Assembly: GCF_000426285.1 (NCBI RefSeq)
Contig: NZ_AUFB01000003.1
Span: 62,001-126,000 of the forward strand
Direction of reading: 5' to 3'
DNA length: 64,000 nt
From: Rhizobium leucaenae USDA 9039
Lineage (GTDB): Bacteria > Pseudomonadota > Alphaproteobacteria > Rhizobiales > Rhizobiaceae
Under the pieces are notes generated by a model. That model searched no databases and was not told the DNA's origin. It saw only the letters and a list, made by a program, of their open reading frames with translations. The stretch's first letter is position 1; each line of letters opens with the position of its first letter. The translations under genes and the position numbers were made by a program. Shown here in pieces: positions 17,946-24,993 of the stretch.

Positions 17946-18554
17946 AAGAGGCCATTGATCGATATATTCGTGCTTACTGAGACCTTGAAAGCTATTGACC
18001 AACACGAATTTTCGCACTGTCCATGTAATCGGCTTTTCCAACTCGACCCTTGGAACGGGCGTACGGCCGTACTGAAGAGTTATATGGGGCTGGTAGCCCG
18101 GATCCAGACAAACGGACAAGCCAGCCTCGTACACCGCGAGCCCGAGTTGAAGTTGAAGCCTTCTAAATTCCTTGACACCATCGGTTGGACAAAGAACCAG
18201 CGGATGCGACGGTTGGCGAAAACTGAGAACATGATCGAAAACCAAGGTGAACTCGCAGTGCTGTATGGTTTTCGCCGCTCTTACGGCGACGGCTGTGATG
18301 TCATTCCGTCGTTTCGGATATTTGCCAAAGCCATGGACAGAGACATGCCGAAGTCCTGGTGGTCTAGCCCTGCCTAGTAAGCGATAGCTTTGACCCAATA
18401 TCACCAAAAGCTTATCTATTTCGTTGCCGACCGATTCATCAGGCAAAAGAGCGAAGTAAAGATTCTCCACTCGCTGATTTGTTAGTCCCTCTAGCGGAGG
18501 AGTCTCCGGTTCTGTCGGCCCGAAGGGAAACTGTGCTTGTCTAACGTCGAACAT
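17937..18554 (-). CDS. 2'-5' RNA ligase-superfamily protein (LigT/ThpR-like)
   Basis: This 205-aa protein has the two H-x-[S/T]-x motifs of the 2H phosphoesterase fold, HVSVHGFG in the middle and HITLQYG near the C terminus. Members hydrolyse or form 2',5'- or cyclic phosphodiester bonds in RNA or nucleotides. The start at 18554 has a GAGG site seven bases upstream. Only about 60 bp of native upstream DNA remain before the IS1595-type transposon, so the original promoter may have been displaced. The gene is tail-to-tail with the SulP gene. Confidence 0.85.
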   Translation of the reverse strand: MFDVRQAQFPFGPTEPETPPLEGLTNQRVENLYFALLPDESVGNEIDKLLVILGQSYRLLGRARPPGLRHVSVHGFGKYPKRRNDITAVAVRAAKTIQHCEFTLVFDHVLSFRQPSHPLVLCPTDGVKEFRRLQLQLGLAVYEAGLSVCLDPGYQPHITLQYGRTPVPRVELEKPITWTVRKFVLVNSFQGLSKHEYIDQWPLLN

Positions 18555-18615
18555 TTCATACCTCGCGGCTCAAGGCACGCCCTCACTCTCTTCTGCCGAG
18601 CTAATCTCATCAGTT

Positions 18616-18623
18616 TTCGTAAA
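18616..18623. repeat. Target-site duplication, left copy
   Basis: TTCGTAAA directly precedes the left terminal repeat and is repeated exactly at 21763-21770. Eight-base duplications are the rule for IS1595-family insertions. Confidence 0.88.
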
Positions 18624-18685
18624 GGCGATTATATATTTGACAAACCCAACTGAATGAGCGATAACAAACTCAAGGAGTTATCGCC

Positions 18686-19657
18686 ATGTCTGTTTTGTCT
18701 CGTGCCTATTTCCATGATGAAGCCGCCGCTTTCGAGCATGTGGAAAGCATCCTGTGGCCTCAGGGTCCTGTTTGCCGCCACTGCGGCTCCGTGGATAAGC
18801 ATTACAAACTGAATGGCGTTCGCACGAAGCCCTCAAAGAAGAACCCGGAAGGTTTGGAGCGCCACGGCCTTTACAAGTGCGGTGCGTGCCGTTCGCAATT
18901 CACTGTTCGCATGGGTACGATTTTCGAGGAAACCCATTTGCCGCTGCATAAGTGGCTACAGGCAATCCATCTGATGTGCTCTTCCAAGAAGGGCATTTCC
19001 GCTCACCAGCTCCATCGCGTTCTGGAATGCACCTACAAGACGGCTTGGTTCTTGGCCCACCGCATACGCGAGGCCATGCGTTCCGATGATTTCACCCCGA
19101 TCGGTGGCAACGGTAAGGCCGTAGAGGTTGACGAAACCTACATCGGCCGCCTTGCTGGCATGGAAAAGCAGAAAAGCAGCGCTGCTCATAAGAACGTGGT
19201 GCTGACGCTTGTTGAGCGCGGCGGCATTGCCCGTTCGTTTCATATTGATAGCGCGTCGGTTGCCCGCGTCGTGCCGATCGTGAAGGCGAACATCGCCAAG
19301 GAAAGCATTCTGATGACCGACGAGGCCCGTCAGTACGTGACTGTAGGCAAGACGTTTTCCATGCACGGTTCTGTCGAGCACAGTGCCAAGGAATATGGGC
19401 GCACGGAATACATTGGCGCGGAAAAGGTGAAGATCAACACCAATACTGTCGAAGGCTTTTACAGCATCTTCAAGCGCGGCATGAAGGGTGTTTACCAGCA
19501 TTGCGCAGAACATCACCTGCACCGCTATTTGGCGGAGTTCGACTTCCGCTATAGCAACCGGATCGCATTGGGGGTTGATGACACAACTCGTGCGCTCAAT
19601 GCTCTCTTGGGCGCTAAAGGAAAGCGTCTGACATATCGCAGACCTGCTGCAATCTAA
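18686..19657 (+). CDS. IS1595-family (ISXO2-like) transposase
   Basis: This 323-aa transposase begins with a zinc ribbon (CRHCG at 30-34, CGAC at 65-68) and a helix-turn-helix region (HLMCSSKKGISAHQLHRVL, about 96-113). The ISXO2-like catalytic core follows, with Asp149 in VEVDETYIG, Asp212 in LMTDEARQY, and the NTNTVEGFYS motif (Asn253/Glu256) giving the third catalytic position. It is uninterrupted and of normal length. An AAGGAG site precedes ATG 18686. The left terminal repeat, 38-62 bp upstream, contains a TATATA stretch that may serve as its promoter. It should act on the ends at 18624 and 21762. Confidence 0.95.
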   Translation: MSVLSRAYFHDEAAAFEHVESILWPQGPVCRHCGSVDKHYKLNGVRTKPSKKNPEGLERHGLYKCGACRSQFTVRMGTIFEETHLPLHKWLQAIHLMCSSKKGISAHQLHRVLECTYKTAWFLAHRIREAMRSDDFTPIGGNGKAVEVDETYIGRLAGMEKQKSSAAHKNVVLTLVERGGIARSFHIDSASVARVVPIVKANIAKESILMTDEARQYVTVGKTFSMHGSVEHSAKEYGRTEYIGAEKVKINTNTVEGFYSIFKRGMKGVYQHCAEHHLHRYLAEFDFRYSNRIALGVDDTTRALNALLGAKGKRLTYRRPAAI

Positions 19658-19716
19658 ATCCCGCCACCGCAAACCGGTTCAACTGAGTTTGCCACTGTGG
19701 AAGGGCAAGTTCCCAA

Positions 19717-19749
19717 AGAAAAAGCCGGGAGACAAATAATGCTCCCGGC
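19717..19749 (-). terminator. Intrinsic terminator, minus strand
   Basis: A perfect 8-bp stem (GCCGGGAG 19724-19731 with CTCCCGGC 19742-19749) has a 10-base loop and, on the minus strand, is followed by TTTTTCTTT. It would end transcription of the small minus-strand ORF at 19795-19872. A second hairpin without a T-run, AAGCGGC/GCCGCTT, lies at 19770-19786. Confidence 0.7.
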
Positions 19750-19794
19750 AAGTTGTTGACGATAAAGGCAAGCGGCTTAGCCGCTTAGGCCCGA

Positions 19795-19872
19795 TTAGCG
19801 GCTACGAAAATGCCCGCAGACAGATTCGATCTTGCCGAAGCGGAAACGCTGATAAGGGTTAACCCAAACCAT
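19795..19872 (-). CDS. Candidate 25-aa basic small protein inside the transposon
   Basis: The ORF reads MVWVNPYQRFRFGKIESV, then CGHFRSR and TAA. It is preceded by a strong AAGGAGA site six bases from ATG 19872 and followed by a hairpin and an intrinsic terminator on the same strand. The peptide is aromatic and basic, with one cysteine. Ribosome site, stop and terminator together form a compact transcription unit, which is why I list it despite its length. I cannot name a family; translation is unproven, and the RNA itself could be the product. Confidence 0.4.
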   Translation of the reverse strand: MVWVNPYQRFRFGKIESVCGHFRSR

Positions 19873-19994
19873 CTCGTTCTCCTTTCGTAAGGCGATTTGC
19901 CTTGAAAGAAGACGGCAGACGTGCGAATCTTTGAGTTGGAGTGGTCAAATGATCGCCGGGCGTCTACTGCCTCTTCCGATTACTTGGTCATCTG

Positions 19995-20036
19995 AGCCGC
20001 CTTTCCTGGTGCAAACAGGTTGGGCGGCTTTTTATT
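19995..20036 (+). terminator. Intrinsic terminator, plus strand
   Basis: Stem AGCCGCC (19995-20001) with GGCGGCT (20023-20029), extended by an inner CCTG/CAGG pairing and followed by TTTTTATT. It insulates the cargo operon from upstream plus-strand transcription such as that from the transposase. Confidence 0.75.
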
Positions 20037-20147
20037 AGTCTCCCCTCTGACGCCAATGCCCAAAGCGTGAGGGGCTATTCCGATCTTGCTTCCACTGCCC
20101 TGCCTCAAATTTGTTGGCGGAATCGCCACGATTCGAATATCGCACTT

Positions 20148-20180
20148 AATTACTCTCGGCGCAATAGTCCTTGAGTAATT
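20148..20180. promoter_or_regulatory. Inverted repeat near the cargo-operon promoter
   Basis: Perfect 8-bp arms AATTACTC (20148-20155) and GAGTAATT (20173-20180) are separated by 17 bases. The right arm overlaps a TTGAGT sequence that could be a -35 element for TATACT at 20192-20197, although the 15-base spacer is short. It is a plausible operator for the winged-helix-like product of the downstream gene; this is inference. Confidence 0.45.
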
Positions 20181-20232
20181 GCGGTTTCTCCTATACTCTT
20201 CCTTCGCTGAGAGATTGAGAATCGGAGATCCC

Positions 20233-21162
20233 ATGAGTGACATCGCATCGAAGACAATTCGAAGCCCTAACTATCCAAGCATGTCTTTGCGTGACGCTCT
20301 GCAAGCGATCGGGAAAATTGAGTCTGTTTACCGATCAACCCCGGTGGATCGAGAAAGCGCCGCAAAGTTGATAGGGTACAGTTCCCTTAGCGGGCCAGCA
20401 GCGAAGGCTCTTGCTGCATTGGCGGCATACGGGTTGTTTGATCGTGCGGGAAAGGGAGAGGCTCGCGTGACGCCGCGTGCGATCGCTATTCTACATGCCT
20501 CAAACGATGACGAACGCCGGTTAAATCTTCTTGAGGCCGCGTCACAGCCTCCACTTTTTAGCGAACTACGTGACCGATTCTCAGGAATAGCCGTCCCTCC
20601 TGAGAGTGGTGTGCTGACATATCTCAACAGACAGGGGTTTAACCCTTCTGCTGTTCGCCCAGCAGCCAACGCGTTCTTAGAGACAATGCGGTTTGTCGAG
20701 GAACTGAAAGCAAGCGAAAGTCATGGCTCGAAGGTGTTAGAAGACATAGAATTTTCTGGACCGAAGGGCGGCTCGGATAAAACGTCCTTCGGTGGAGCGG
20801 CCATTGGCGATCTTATTCAATGGGAATCGCAAGGCGCGCTCCAGTTTCCAAGGCCTCTACGCGTCCGTTTCATATCCGATGATGGGGAATGGGTTGCGGT
20901 GGAGGGAAGCCAGACAGGTATTCCTATGAGTGAAGTTATCGTTGAATCTAAAGCGCCGTCTCAAAAGACAGGCCCTACATTCCATTTCCCTCAAGAGGAA
21001 GAATCCTTGAGCCCTGCACAGGGCGAAGTTGAGTGGATAAGGAGCCGATTGGGTGGTGACACGAACGTACGACTTCTGGTGAAGGGTGACATGGGACCCA
21101 AGGAGATCGGAAAGCTTATTCGGTTGCTGGAGGCCCAGAAACTTGTCCTCGAAGAAGACTGA
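20233..21162 (+). CDS. Transposon cargo protein with N-terminal winged-helix-like region, unknown function
   Basis: This 309-aa soluble protein starts at ATG 20233, after a GGAG site. Residues about 18-80 (SLRDALQAIGKIESVYRS, then SAAKLIGYSSLSGPAAKAL and LAAYGLFDRAGKGEARVTP) read like a winged helix: three helices and a beta wing. The middle is helical. A later part (about 190-240) with GDLIQWESQGALQF and GEWVAVEGSQTGIPMSEV looks like a small beta domain, and the C terminus has ELxxRLxLLE-like helices. It overlaps the next small gene. I do not recognise a named family; DNA binding and autoregulation are inferences. Confidence 0.8.
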   Translation: MSDIASKTIRSPNYPSMSLRDALQAIGKIESVYRSTPVDRESAAKLIGYSSLSGPAAKALAALAAYGLFDRAGKGEARVTPRAIAILHASNDDERRLNLLEAASQPPLFSELRDRFSGIAVPPESGVLTYLNRQGFNPSAVRPAANAFLETMRFVEELKASESHGSKVLEDIEFSGPKGGSDKTSFGGAAIGDLIQWESQGALQFPRPLRVRFISDDGEWVAVEGSQTGIPMSEVIVESKAPSQKTGPTFHFPQEEESLSPAQGEVEWIRSRLGGDTNVRLLVKGDMGPKEIGKLIRLLEAQKLVLEED

Positions 21163-21313
21163 CTCTCAGACGCAGATCGACAAATTCCGCGAAGCTGCCC
21201 GCGAACTCGAAACGGACGACGACGAGAAGCGATTTGACGAGCATCTAGGTAAGATAGCCAGATCGCCCCCGCCGAAAGACCAAAAGCAGGAAACCAAGAA
21301 GCCCGCCAAATGA
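21143..21313 (+). CDS. Small charged protein, partner of the 309-aa cargo protein
   Basis: This 56-aa protein is highly charged: a helical SQTQIDKFREAARELE, then DDEKRFDEHLGKIAR, and a Pro/Lys/Gln-rich tail. The best start is TTG 21143, which has GGAGG nine bases upstream and overlaps the preceding coding region by 20 bp, so the two are translationally coupled. An intrinsic terminator overlaps its stop. The function is unknown; tight coupling suggests it works with, or regulates, the 309-aa protein. Confidence 0.65.
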   Translation: MSSKKTDSQTQIDKFREAARELETDDDEKRFDEHLGKIARSPPPKDQKQETKKPAK

Positions 21314-21326
21314 GCGGGCTTTTTTA
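21300..21326 (+). terminator. Intrinsic terminator of the cargo operon
   Basis: Stem GCCCGC/GCGGGC with a short loop containing the stop codon of the 56-aa gene, followed by TTTTTT. Confidence 0.85.
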
Positions 21327-21391
21327 TCGGGTGAACAATGCACGTATCAGACTGCGCTATCCATTCTGGCGGTGAATGCGACTGTGGCGGA

Positions 21392-21688
21392 TTAGATCTG
21401 GCATCGTATGGAAGCCATGACTTTGTCCCCGCGTTTATACCCAGTACGGGGCGCCGAGGATTTTTCGTCAATCACATGGGTAGAGAATGTTTCGTCGAGC
21501 CGCATTAGCTTCCAGCCTTGACGCTCGCCGCTATTGCTGCCGCCTCGGACCTGCCACACGCGCATGATGCCGTGTCCTTCCTCGGTAACGCCAACGGCAT
21601 GGACTTCGACCACGCGGAAATATCCGTCATATCGGAGTTCAAGGCACTTACCCAGACGTAAAGCTTCGCACGGAGTATGCAGGATCAT
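21392..21688 (-). CDS. 98-aa transposon cargo protein, unknown function
   Basis: This protein begins MILHTPCEALRLGKCLEL, and continues with RYDGYFRVVEVHAVGVT and MRVWQVRGGSNSGERQGW, then KLMRLDETF. The alternating beta pattern and RxWQV...GGS...GWKL sequence recall the WYL fold or similar small beta-barrels, but I cannot assign a family with certainty. ATG 21688 has a GGAG site. Its leader begins within the right terminal repeat, about 50 bp upstream, where a TATATA stretch may act as promoter, mirroring the transposase at the other end. Confidence 0.75.
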   Translation of the reverse strand: MILHTPCEALRLGKCLELRYDGYFRVVEVHAVGVTEEGHGIMRVWQVRGGSNSGERQGWKLMRLDETFSTHVIDEKSSAPRTGYKRGDKVMASIRCQI

Positions 21689-21762
21689 TCCGAATCTCCT
21701 CAATCAACGGGAGATTCATACATACCATAATTTCTCGTGGGTGTGTGAAGTATATAATCGCC

Positions 21763-21770
21763 TTCGTAAA
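21763..21770. repeat. Target-site duplication, right copy
   Basis: TTCGTAAA directly follows the right terminal repeat and matches 18616-18623 exactly. Confidence 0.88.
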
Positions 21771-21937
21771 TCAAGAACAAAAGAAGAACAACGTAATTCG
21801 GCGCCGCGCCCAATTGAACATCTCGCGCCGCTTCTATGGATCGGGAAATCAACAGCATCGAATAAAGCCGTCGGCTCGATTGTTCACCGCAGGTCCCGGG
21901 CACTTTGCGCCCGCTCTCAATAAGGGAATGATCTCAC

Positions 21938-22108
21938 ATGTTGATAAAAACCATCTTCTCCGCCGTGTTTTTCACCCTCATTGGTCTCAGCGTGTCCGCT
22001 TGCTCCACCACGGGGCAGGGCAATTCCGGCGGTGACAGCGGCGGTATGACGCATTCCTCGCCGGCCGGCGGCAGTATGTCGGGCGGCGGTATGGGTGGCG
22101 GATATTGA
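21938..22108 (+). CDS. Small glycine-rich lipoprotein
   Basis: This 56-aa protein has a signal peptide with a hydrophobic core (TIFSAVFFTLIGL) and a lipobox V-S-A-C, giving lipidation at Cys22. The mature part is short, Gly/Ser/Met-rich (GGDSGGM, GGSMSGGGMGGGY) and probably unstructured. An AAGGGA site precedes ATG 21938. It lies just outside the transposon and reads away from it. Similar tiny lipoproteins are common in rhizobia, with unknown roles. Confidence 0.75.
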   Translation: MLIKTIFSAVFFTLIGLSVSACSTTGQGNSGGDSGGMTHSSPAGGSMSGGGMGGGY

Positions 22109-22280
22109 TAAGCTCCCAAGCTGCCTGGGAAGCGGTGCGGCTGATGTTGCCATAGCAGCACCGGCATCGCTTCCTGCAACCGGCTAAATGTTGGCAACGC
22201 TCGTTCTGCGCAAGAATCGGGTTGAATTGAAGTGCCCAAAGCACGATTTTCATGGCAAGTGGAAACACGGAGACTCTGCC

Positions 22281-22844
22281 ATGAGCGAGACGACGCAACA
22301 TTACCTGATCTTCGAAACCGCAGGTGGTTTCTGTGGGATTGCGTGGAACGATATCGGCATAACGCGCTTCCAATTGCCGACGAAAAGTGCTGACGCGACC
22401 GAGCGCCTGATGCTTCGCCGTCTGCCAAATGCACGGCCCGGAGCGCCGACCCCCGATGTGACTGAGGCGGTTGCCGCAGTGAAACGCTATTTTGCGGGCG
22501 AAGAGATCGACTTCTCCGGCGTCAAACTGGATCTCAGCGAGCAGGACGATTTCTTCAGGCAGATCTACGCGGCCGCGCGGCAGGTGGCATGGGGGCACAC
22601 CACCACCTATGGTGCGCTCGCCAAGCAGCTCGGCGCCGGTCCGGAAGCTGCGCGCGATGTCGGTCAGGCCATGGCCAAGAACCCCGTGGCGCTCATCATT
22701 CCCTGCCACCGCGTCCTAGCCGCCGGCGGCAAGATAGGCGGCTTCTCGGCGCCCGGCGGATCGACCGCCAAGACTCGCATGCTGGAACTGGAGGGCGTCC
22801 AGGTCGCGCCGCCGAAGCCCGTGCAGCAATCCCTGAATTTCTGA
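22281..22844 (+). CDS. ogt: Methylated-DNA--protein-cysteine methyltransferase
   Basis: This 187-aa suicide DNA-repair enzyme takes the methyl group from O6-methylguanine onto its own cysteine. The active site IPCHRVLAAGG is intact, and the helix-turn-helix with the arginine finger region (GPEAARDVGQAMAKNP) is present. There is no Ada N-terminal domain, so it is the stand-alone Ogt type. ATG 22281 has a GGAG site; the frame stays open further upstream without family similarity. It is monocistronic. Confidence 0.95.
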   Translation: MSETTQHYLIFETAGGFCGIAWNDIGITRFQLPTKSADATERLMLRRLPNARPGAPTPDVTEAVAAVKRYFAGEEIDFSGVKLDLSEQDDFFRQIYAAARQVAWGHTTTYGALAKQLGAGPEAARDVGQAMAKNPVALIIPCHRVLAAGGKIGGFSAPGGSTAKTRMLELEGVQVAPPKPVQQSLNF

Positions 22845-22880
22845 ACACTGGTCGCATGGCCGCTGCTGAAGGAGGATGGA

Positions 22881-23414
22881 TCACGCGTCCGTGGATGCGG
22901 CCGCATCTGCGGCGAGGGGCCGAGCTGTTTGGGACTGAGAACGCAGCAGCAAATAAAACGCGGCGACATGCGTGATCATCAACAGGGGCACGTAGATGAT
23001 CGGGATCGCATAGGTGGCGCCGAGCTGCCCGGCCAACGCCGGAAGGTCGAGCTGGGTGCCGTGATAATAGTCGATGATGATATCGCTTGCCCCGACGAGA
23101 TGGAAGGCAATGGTGAACAGCCAAAAGAGCGGGCGTGTCTTTGCGGTGAGAAGCGCCAGGATGGCGAGCAAGCCGGTTGCAAAGTCACCGTAAGCGGCTG
23201 GCGTCGCGAACCCGGCGGGCAGGTTCGGGCCGACGACGCCGGGAACAATAAAGACGAGTCCGAAGAAGCGGAAACTGTGCAGCGTCGCGATGGCGCGTTG
23301 CGCTGAGACTTGGTCCATCGATTTGAGCTTCGGCCAGATATACGCTCCGAAGCATAGCAGCCAAGGGACATAACCCAAAACGAGATGTAGCTGAAAGATG
23401 ATTGCGGGCGACAT
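22881..23414 (-). CDS. Conserved integral membrane protein
   Basis: This 177-aa protein has about five hydrophobic helices: an N-terminal pair with LVLGYVPWLLCFGAYIWP, a central LHSFRFFGLVFIVPGVVGP, and two near the C terminus before a short polar tail. It has no enzymatic motif that I recognise. It is divergent from a LysR gene across 110 bp, so that regulator is the likely controller. Function unknown. Confidence 0.75.
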   Translation of the reverse strand: MSPAIIFQLHLVLGYVPWLLCFGAYIWPKLKSMDQVSAQRAIATLHSFRFFGLVFIVPGVVGPNLPAGFATPAAYGDFATGLLAILALLTAKTRPLFWLFTIAFHLVGASDIIIDYYHGTQLDLPALAGQLGATYAIPIIYVPLLMITHVAAFYLLLRSQSQTARPLAADAAASTDA

Positions 23415-23524
23415 GTGGCCTCCTCAGAGATACGAATTCATGCGGTTTTGAACATCACGGGGGTCGCAAGCCAGATGTACGACTGCTTTCGCCTGGCGAC
23501 TATTCGCTATAATGTTGACGGGCC

Positions 23525-24466
23525 ATGAAGCAGAATTTCACAGTGAGACGCGGCGCGCTCGACGGTGTGGAGGCGTTCCTGAGCGTCGCCGAGCACCGCA
23601 GTTTTCGCAGAGCGGCCGCGGAACTGGGGGTAACTCCTTCAGCGATCAGCCAAGTGGTGCGCGCGCTTGAGACGCGCGTCGGCGCAGCGCTCTTCCTGCG
23701 CACCACGCGAAGCGTCGGCCTGACAGAGGCGGGCGAAAGGTTCCTGTCGCGCGCAAAGCCCGCCTTCGAAGAGCTCGTCGCCGCAAGCGAGGTCGCCGGT
23801 CAGCTCGGCGAGCGGCCGGCCGGATTATTGCGCCTCGCCGTGCCGCGTTCGGTTGTGCCGATCCTGCTGGAGCCGCTGATCGCGTCCTTCTGTGAGGCCT
23901 ATCCCGCAATAGAGGTGGAGATTGCGGTCAGCGAGAAGCTGGTGGATCTCGCCGCCGAAGGTTTCGATGCCGGCGTCAGAATGGGCGAGTTCATCGCCGC
24001 CGATATGGTCGCGGTGCGGCTGACGCCGCCGTTCCCGTTCGTGGTGGTTGGCAGCCCCGATTACCTCTCCCGGCGCAAGCGGCCGGAACGCATCGACGAT
24101 CTGCGCGATCACGCCTGCCTGCGCATGCGCCGCTCGAACGGGTCGGTCGCCCCCTGGTCCTTTGTCGATGGCGGCAAGGCGGTCGAGGCGATCGTCTCAG
24201 GGCCGCTCATCGCCCATGACTACCCCACCGTTCTGGGCGCTTCCATCCAGGGCGCGGGGCTCGCGCAGGTACCCGGTCCGCTCGCCGAAGCGGCTGTTGC
24301 CGACGGCCGATTGCAAACGCTGCTCACACCCTTCGCCGTCACGACGCCTGGGGTTTTTCTGTACCATTCAGGCAGGCATCAGGTCTTGCCCAAACTCCGC
24401 GCCTTCATCGAGCATGTCAGATACCGGAGCACCGACGCTCGGTTCGGGAAGGCGATCCCAGGCTGA
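23525..24466 (+). CDS. LysR-family transcriptional regulator
   Basis: This 313-aa protein has a LysR winged helix at residues about 10-70 (LDGVEAFLSVAEHRSFRRAA, ELGVTPSAISQVVRALE) and an effector domain of the CrgA-like group (EKLVDLAAEGFDAGVRMGE). It is divergent from the membrane-protein gene and probably regulates it. Start ATG 23525 begins eight residues before the conserved region. Confidence 0.93.
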   Translation: MKQNFTVRRGALDGVEAFLSVAEHRSFRRAAAELGVTPSAISQVVRALETRVGAALFLRTTRSVGLTEAGERFLSRAKPAFEELVAASEVAGQLGERPAGLLRLAVPRSVVPILLEPLIASFCEAYPAIEVEIAVSEKLVDLAAEGFDAGVRMGEFIAADMVAVRLTPPFPFVVVGSPDYLSRRKRPERIDDLRDHACLRMRRSNGSVAPWSFVDGGKAVEAIVSGPLIAHDYPTVLGASIQGAGLAQVPGPLAEAAVADGRLQTLLTPFAVTTPGVFLYHSGRHQVLPKLRAFIEHVRYRSTDARFGKAIPG

Positions 24467-24621
24467 TCGTCCCGAGGGCACTTGGTGAACATCTCGAGCA
24501 TCGGCTCAATACCCTCGGAACTGCCCAGCTAGTTGATCGCCCCGAAGATCATCATGTAGCACGAAGCGTCCGATATCCTGGTAAAATAGGCAAAGCTCCG
24601 TACGCGATTTCCGTCGGTATA

Positions 24622-24993
24622 TTATCGCTGCAAATCAGCCATCTCGTAAAATGGACGGATTTCGATCTCGCTCGGTCCCGGCATGGGGTTGGGGCAGCGC
24701 TTTACCCAGGCGACCGCCTCATCCATGTCTTTGACCTCCCAGATCCAGAAGCCGGCGACTAGCGCGCGGGGATTAGTGAAAGGACCGTCGACGACCGTGC
24801 GGCCGGGGCCATCGAATGCGACACGCTTGCCCTCGGAGGAAGGTTTGAGGCCGTCGGCCGTGATCAAGATGCCGGCATCGCGCAGCTCGTCATTGAATAG
24901 GCCCATGGCCTCCATCATCTCCGTCTCCCAGCTCGTATGGGAAAAACCCTTCTCGCTCTCCTCGGTCGCCTTCACCAGCACCATCACACGCAT
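24622..24993 (-). CDS. YciI/DGPF-domain protein
   Basis: This 123-aa protein has the YciI-related fold: MRVMVLVKATEESEKG, a VDGPFTNPRALVAGFWIW core and an AVAWVKRCP helix. ATG 24993 follows a GGAG site. DGPF proteins commonly accompany ECF42 sigma factors and may be their effectors or targets. Here one sits divergently and a second lies directly upstream of the sigma gene. The biochemical role of the family is unsettled. Confidence 0.88.
   Translation of the reverse strand: MRVMVLVKATEESEKGFSHTSWETEMMEAMGLFNDELRDAGILITADGLKPSSEGKRVAFDGPGRTVVDGPFTNPRALVAGFWIWEVKDMDEAVAWVKRCPNPMPGPSEIEIRPFYEMADLQR

Larger units (their letters stand above)
19873..20232. other. Transposon-internal intergenic region
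   Basis: This 360-bp stretch separates the small minus-strand ORF from the cargo operon. It holds a plus-strand terminator (19995-20036), a small palindrome TGGCG/CGCCA (20115-20128), the inverted repeat at 20148-20180 and a TATACT promoter-like hexamer at 20192-20197. Short open frames cross it but overlap the terminator and have no convincing ribosome sites. Confidence 0.5.
18624..21762 (+). mobile_element. IS1595-type transposon carrying passenger genes (3,139 bp)
   Basis: The element is bounded by terminal inverted repeats of 25 bp: the left at 18624-18648 starts GGCGATTATATATTTGAC, the right at 21738-21762 is its inverse with 22 of 25 positions matching. Both ends begin with GG and are flanked by the same 8-bp direct repeat TTCGTAAA; these are the hallmarks of the IS1595 family. 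Inside are a full-length transposase, a two-gene cargo operon, a 98-aa gene on the opposite strand and a 25-codon ORF. The intact ends, duplication and transposase suggest a fairly recent insertion. Passenger genes are known in some IS1595 subgroups; I do not recognise this cargo set. Confidence 0.88.

Noticed and set aside
18638..19694. A shorter inverted repeat (18638-18654 with 19678-19694, 13 of 17 matching) that would make a simple IS containing only the transposase
   Set aside because: Its match is weaker, no 8-bp duplication flanks it, and the ends at 18624/21762 have both better symmetry and an exact target duplication.
19921..20038. Two short plus-strand frames (GTG 19921 and ATG 19949)
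   Set aside because: They end at or run through the intrinsic terminator at 19995-20036 and have only weak ribosome sites.
19980..20243. An 87-codon minus-strand frame in the cargo promoter region
   Set aside because: It overlaps the start of the 309-aa gene, its inverted repeat and the terminator, and has no family features.
21700..21903. A 67-codon minus-strand frame just outside and across the transposon end
   Set aside because: It crosses the terminal repeat and target duplication, so it was created by the insertion, and it has no recognisable domain.
24467..24621. A minus-strand relic-like frame with an internal TAG between the LysR and YciI genes
   Set aside because: The translated stretch is suggestive but I could not match it to a family, and it is too short to call a pseudogene.
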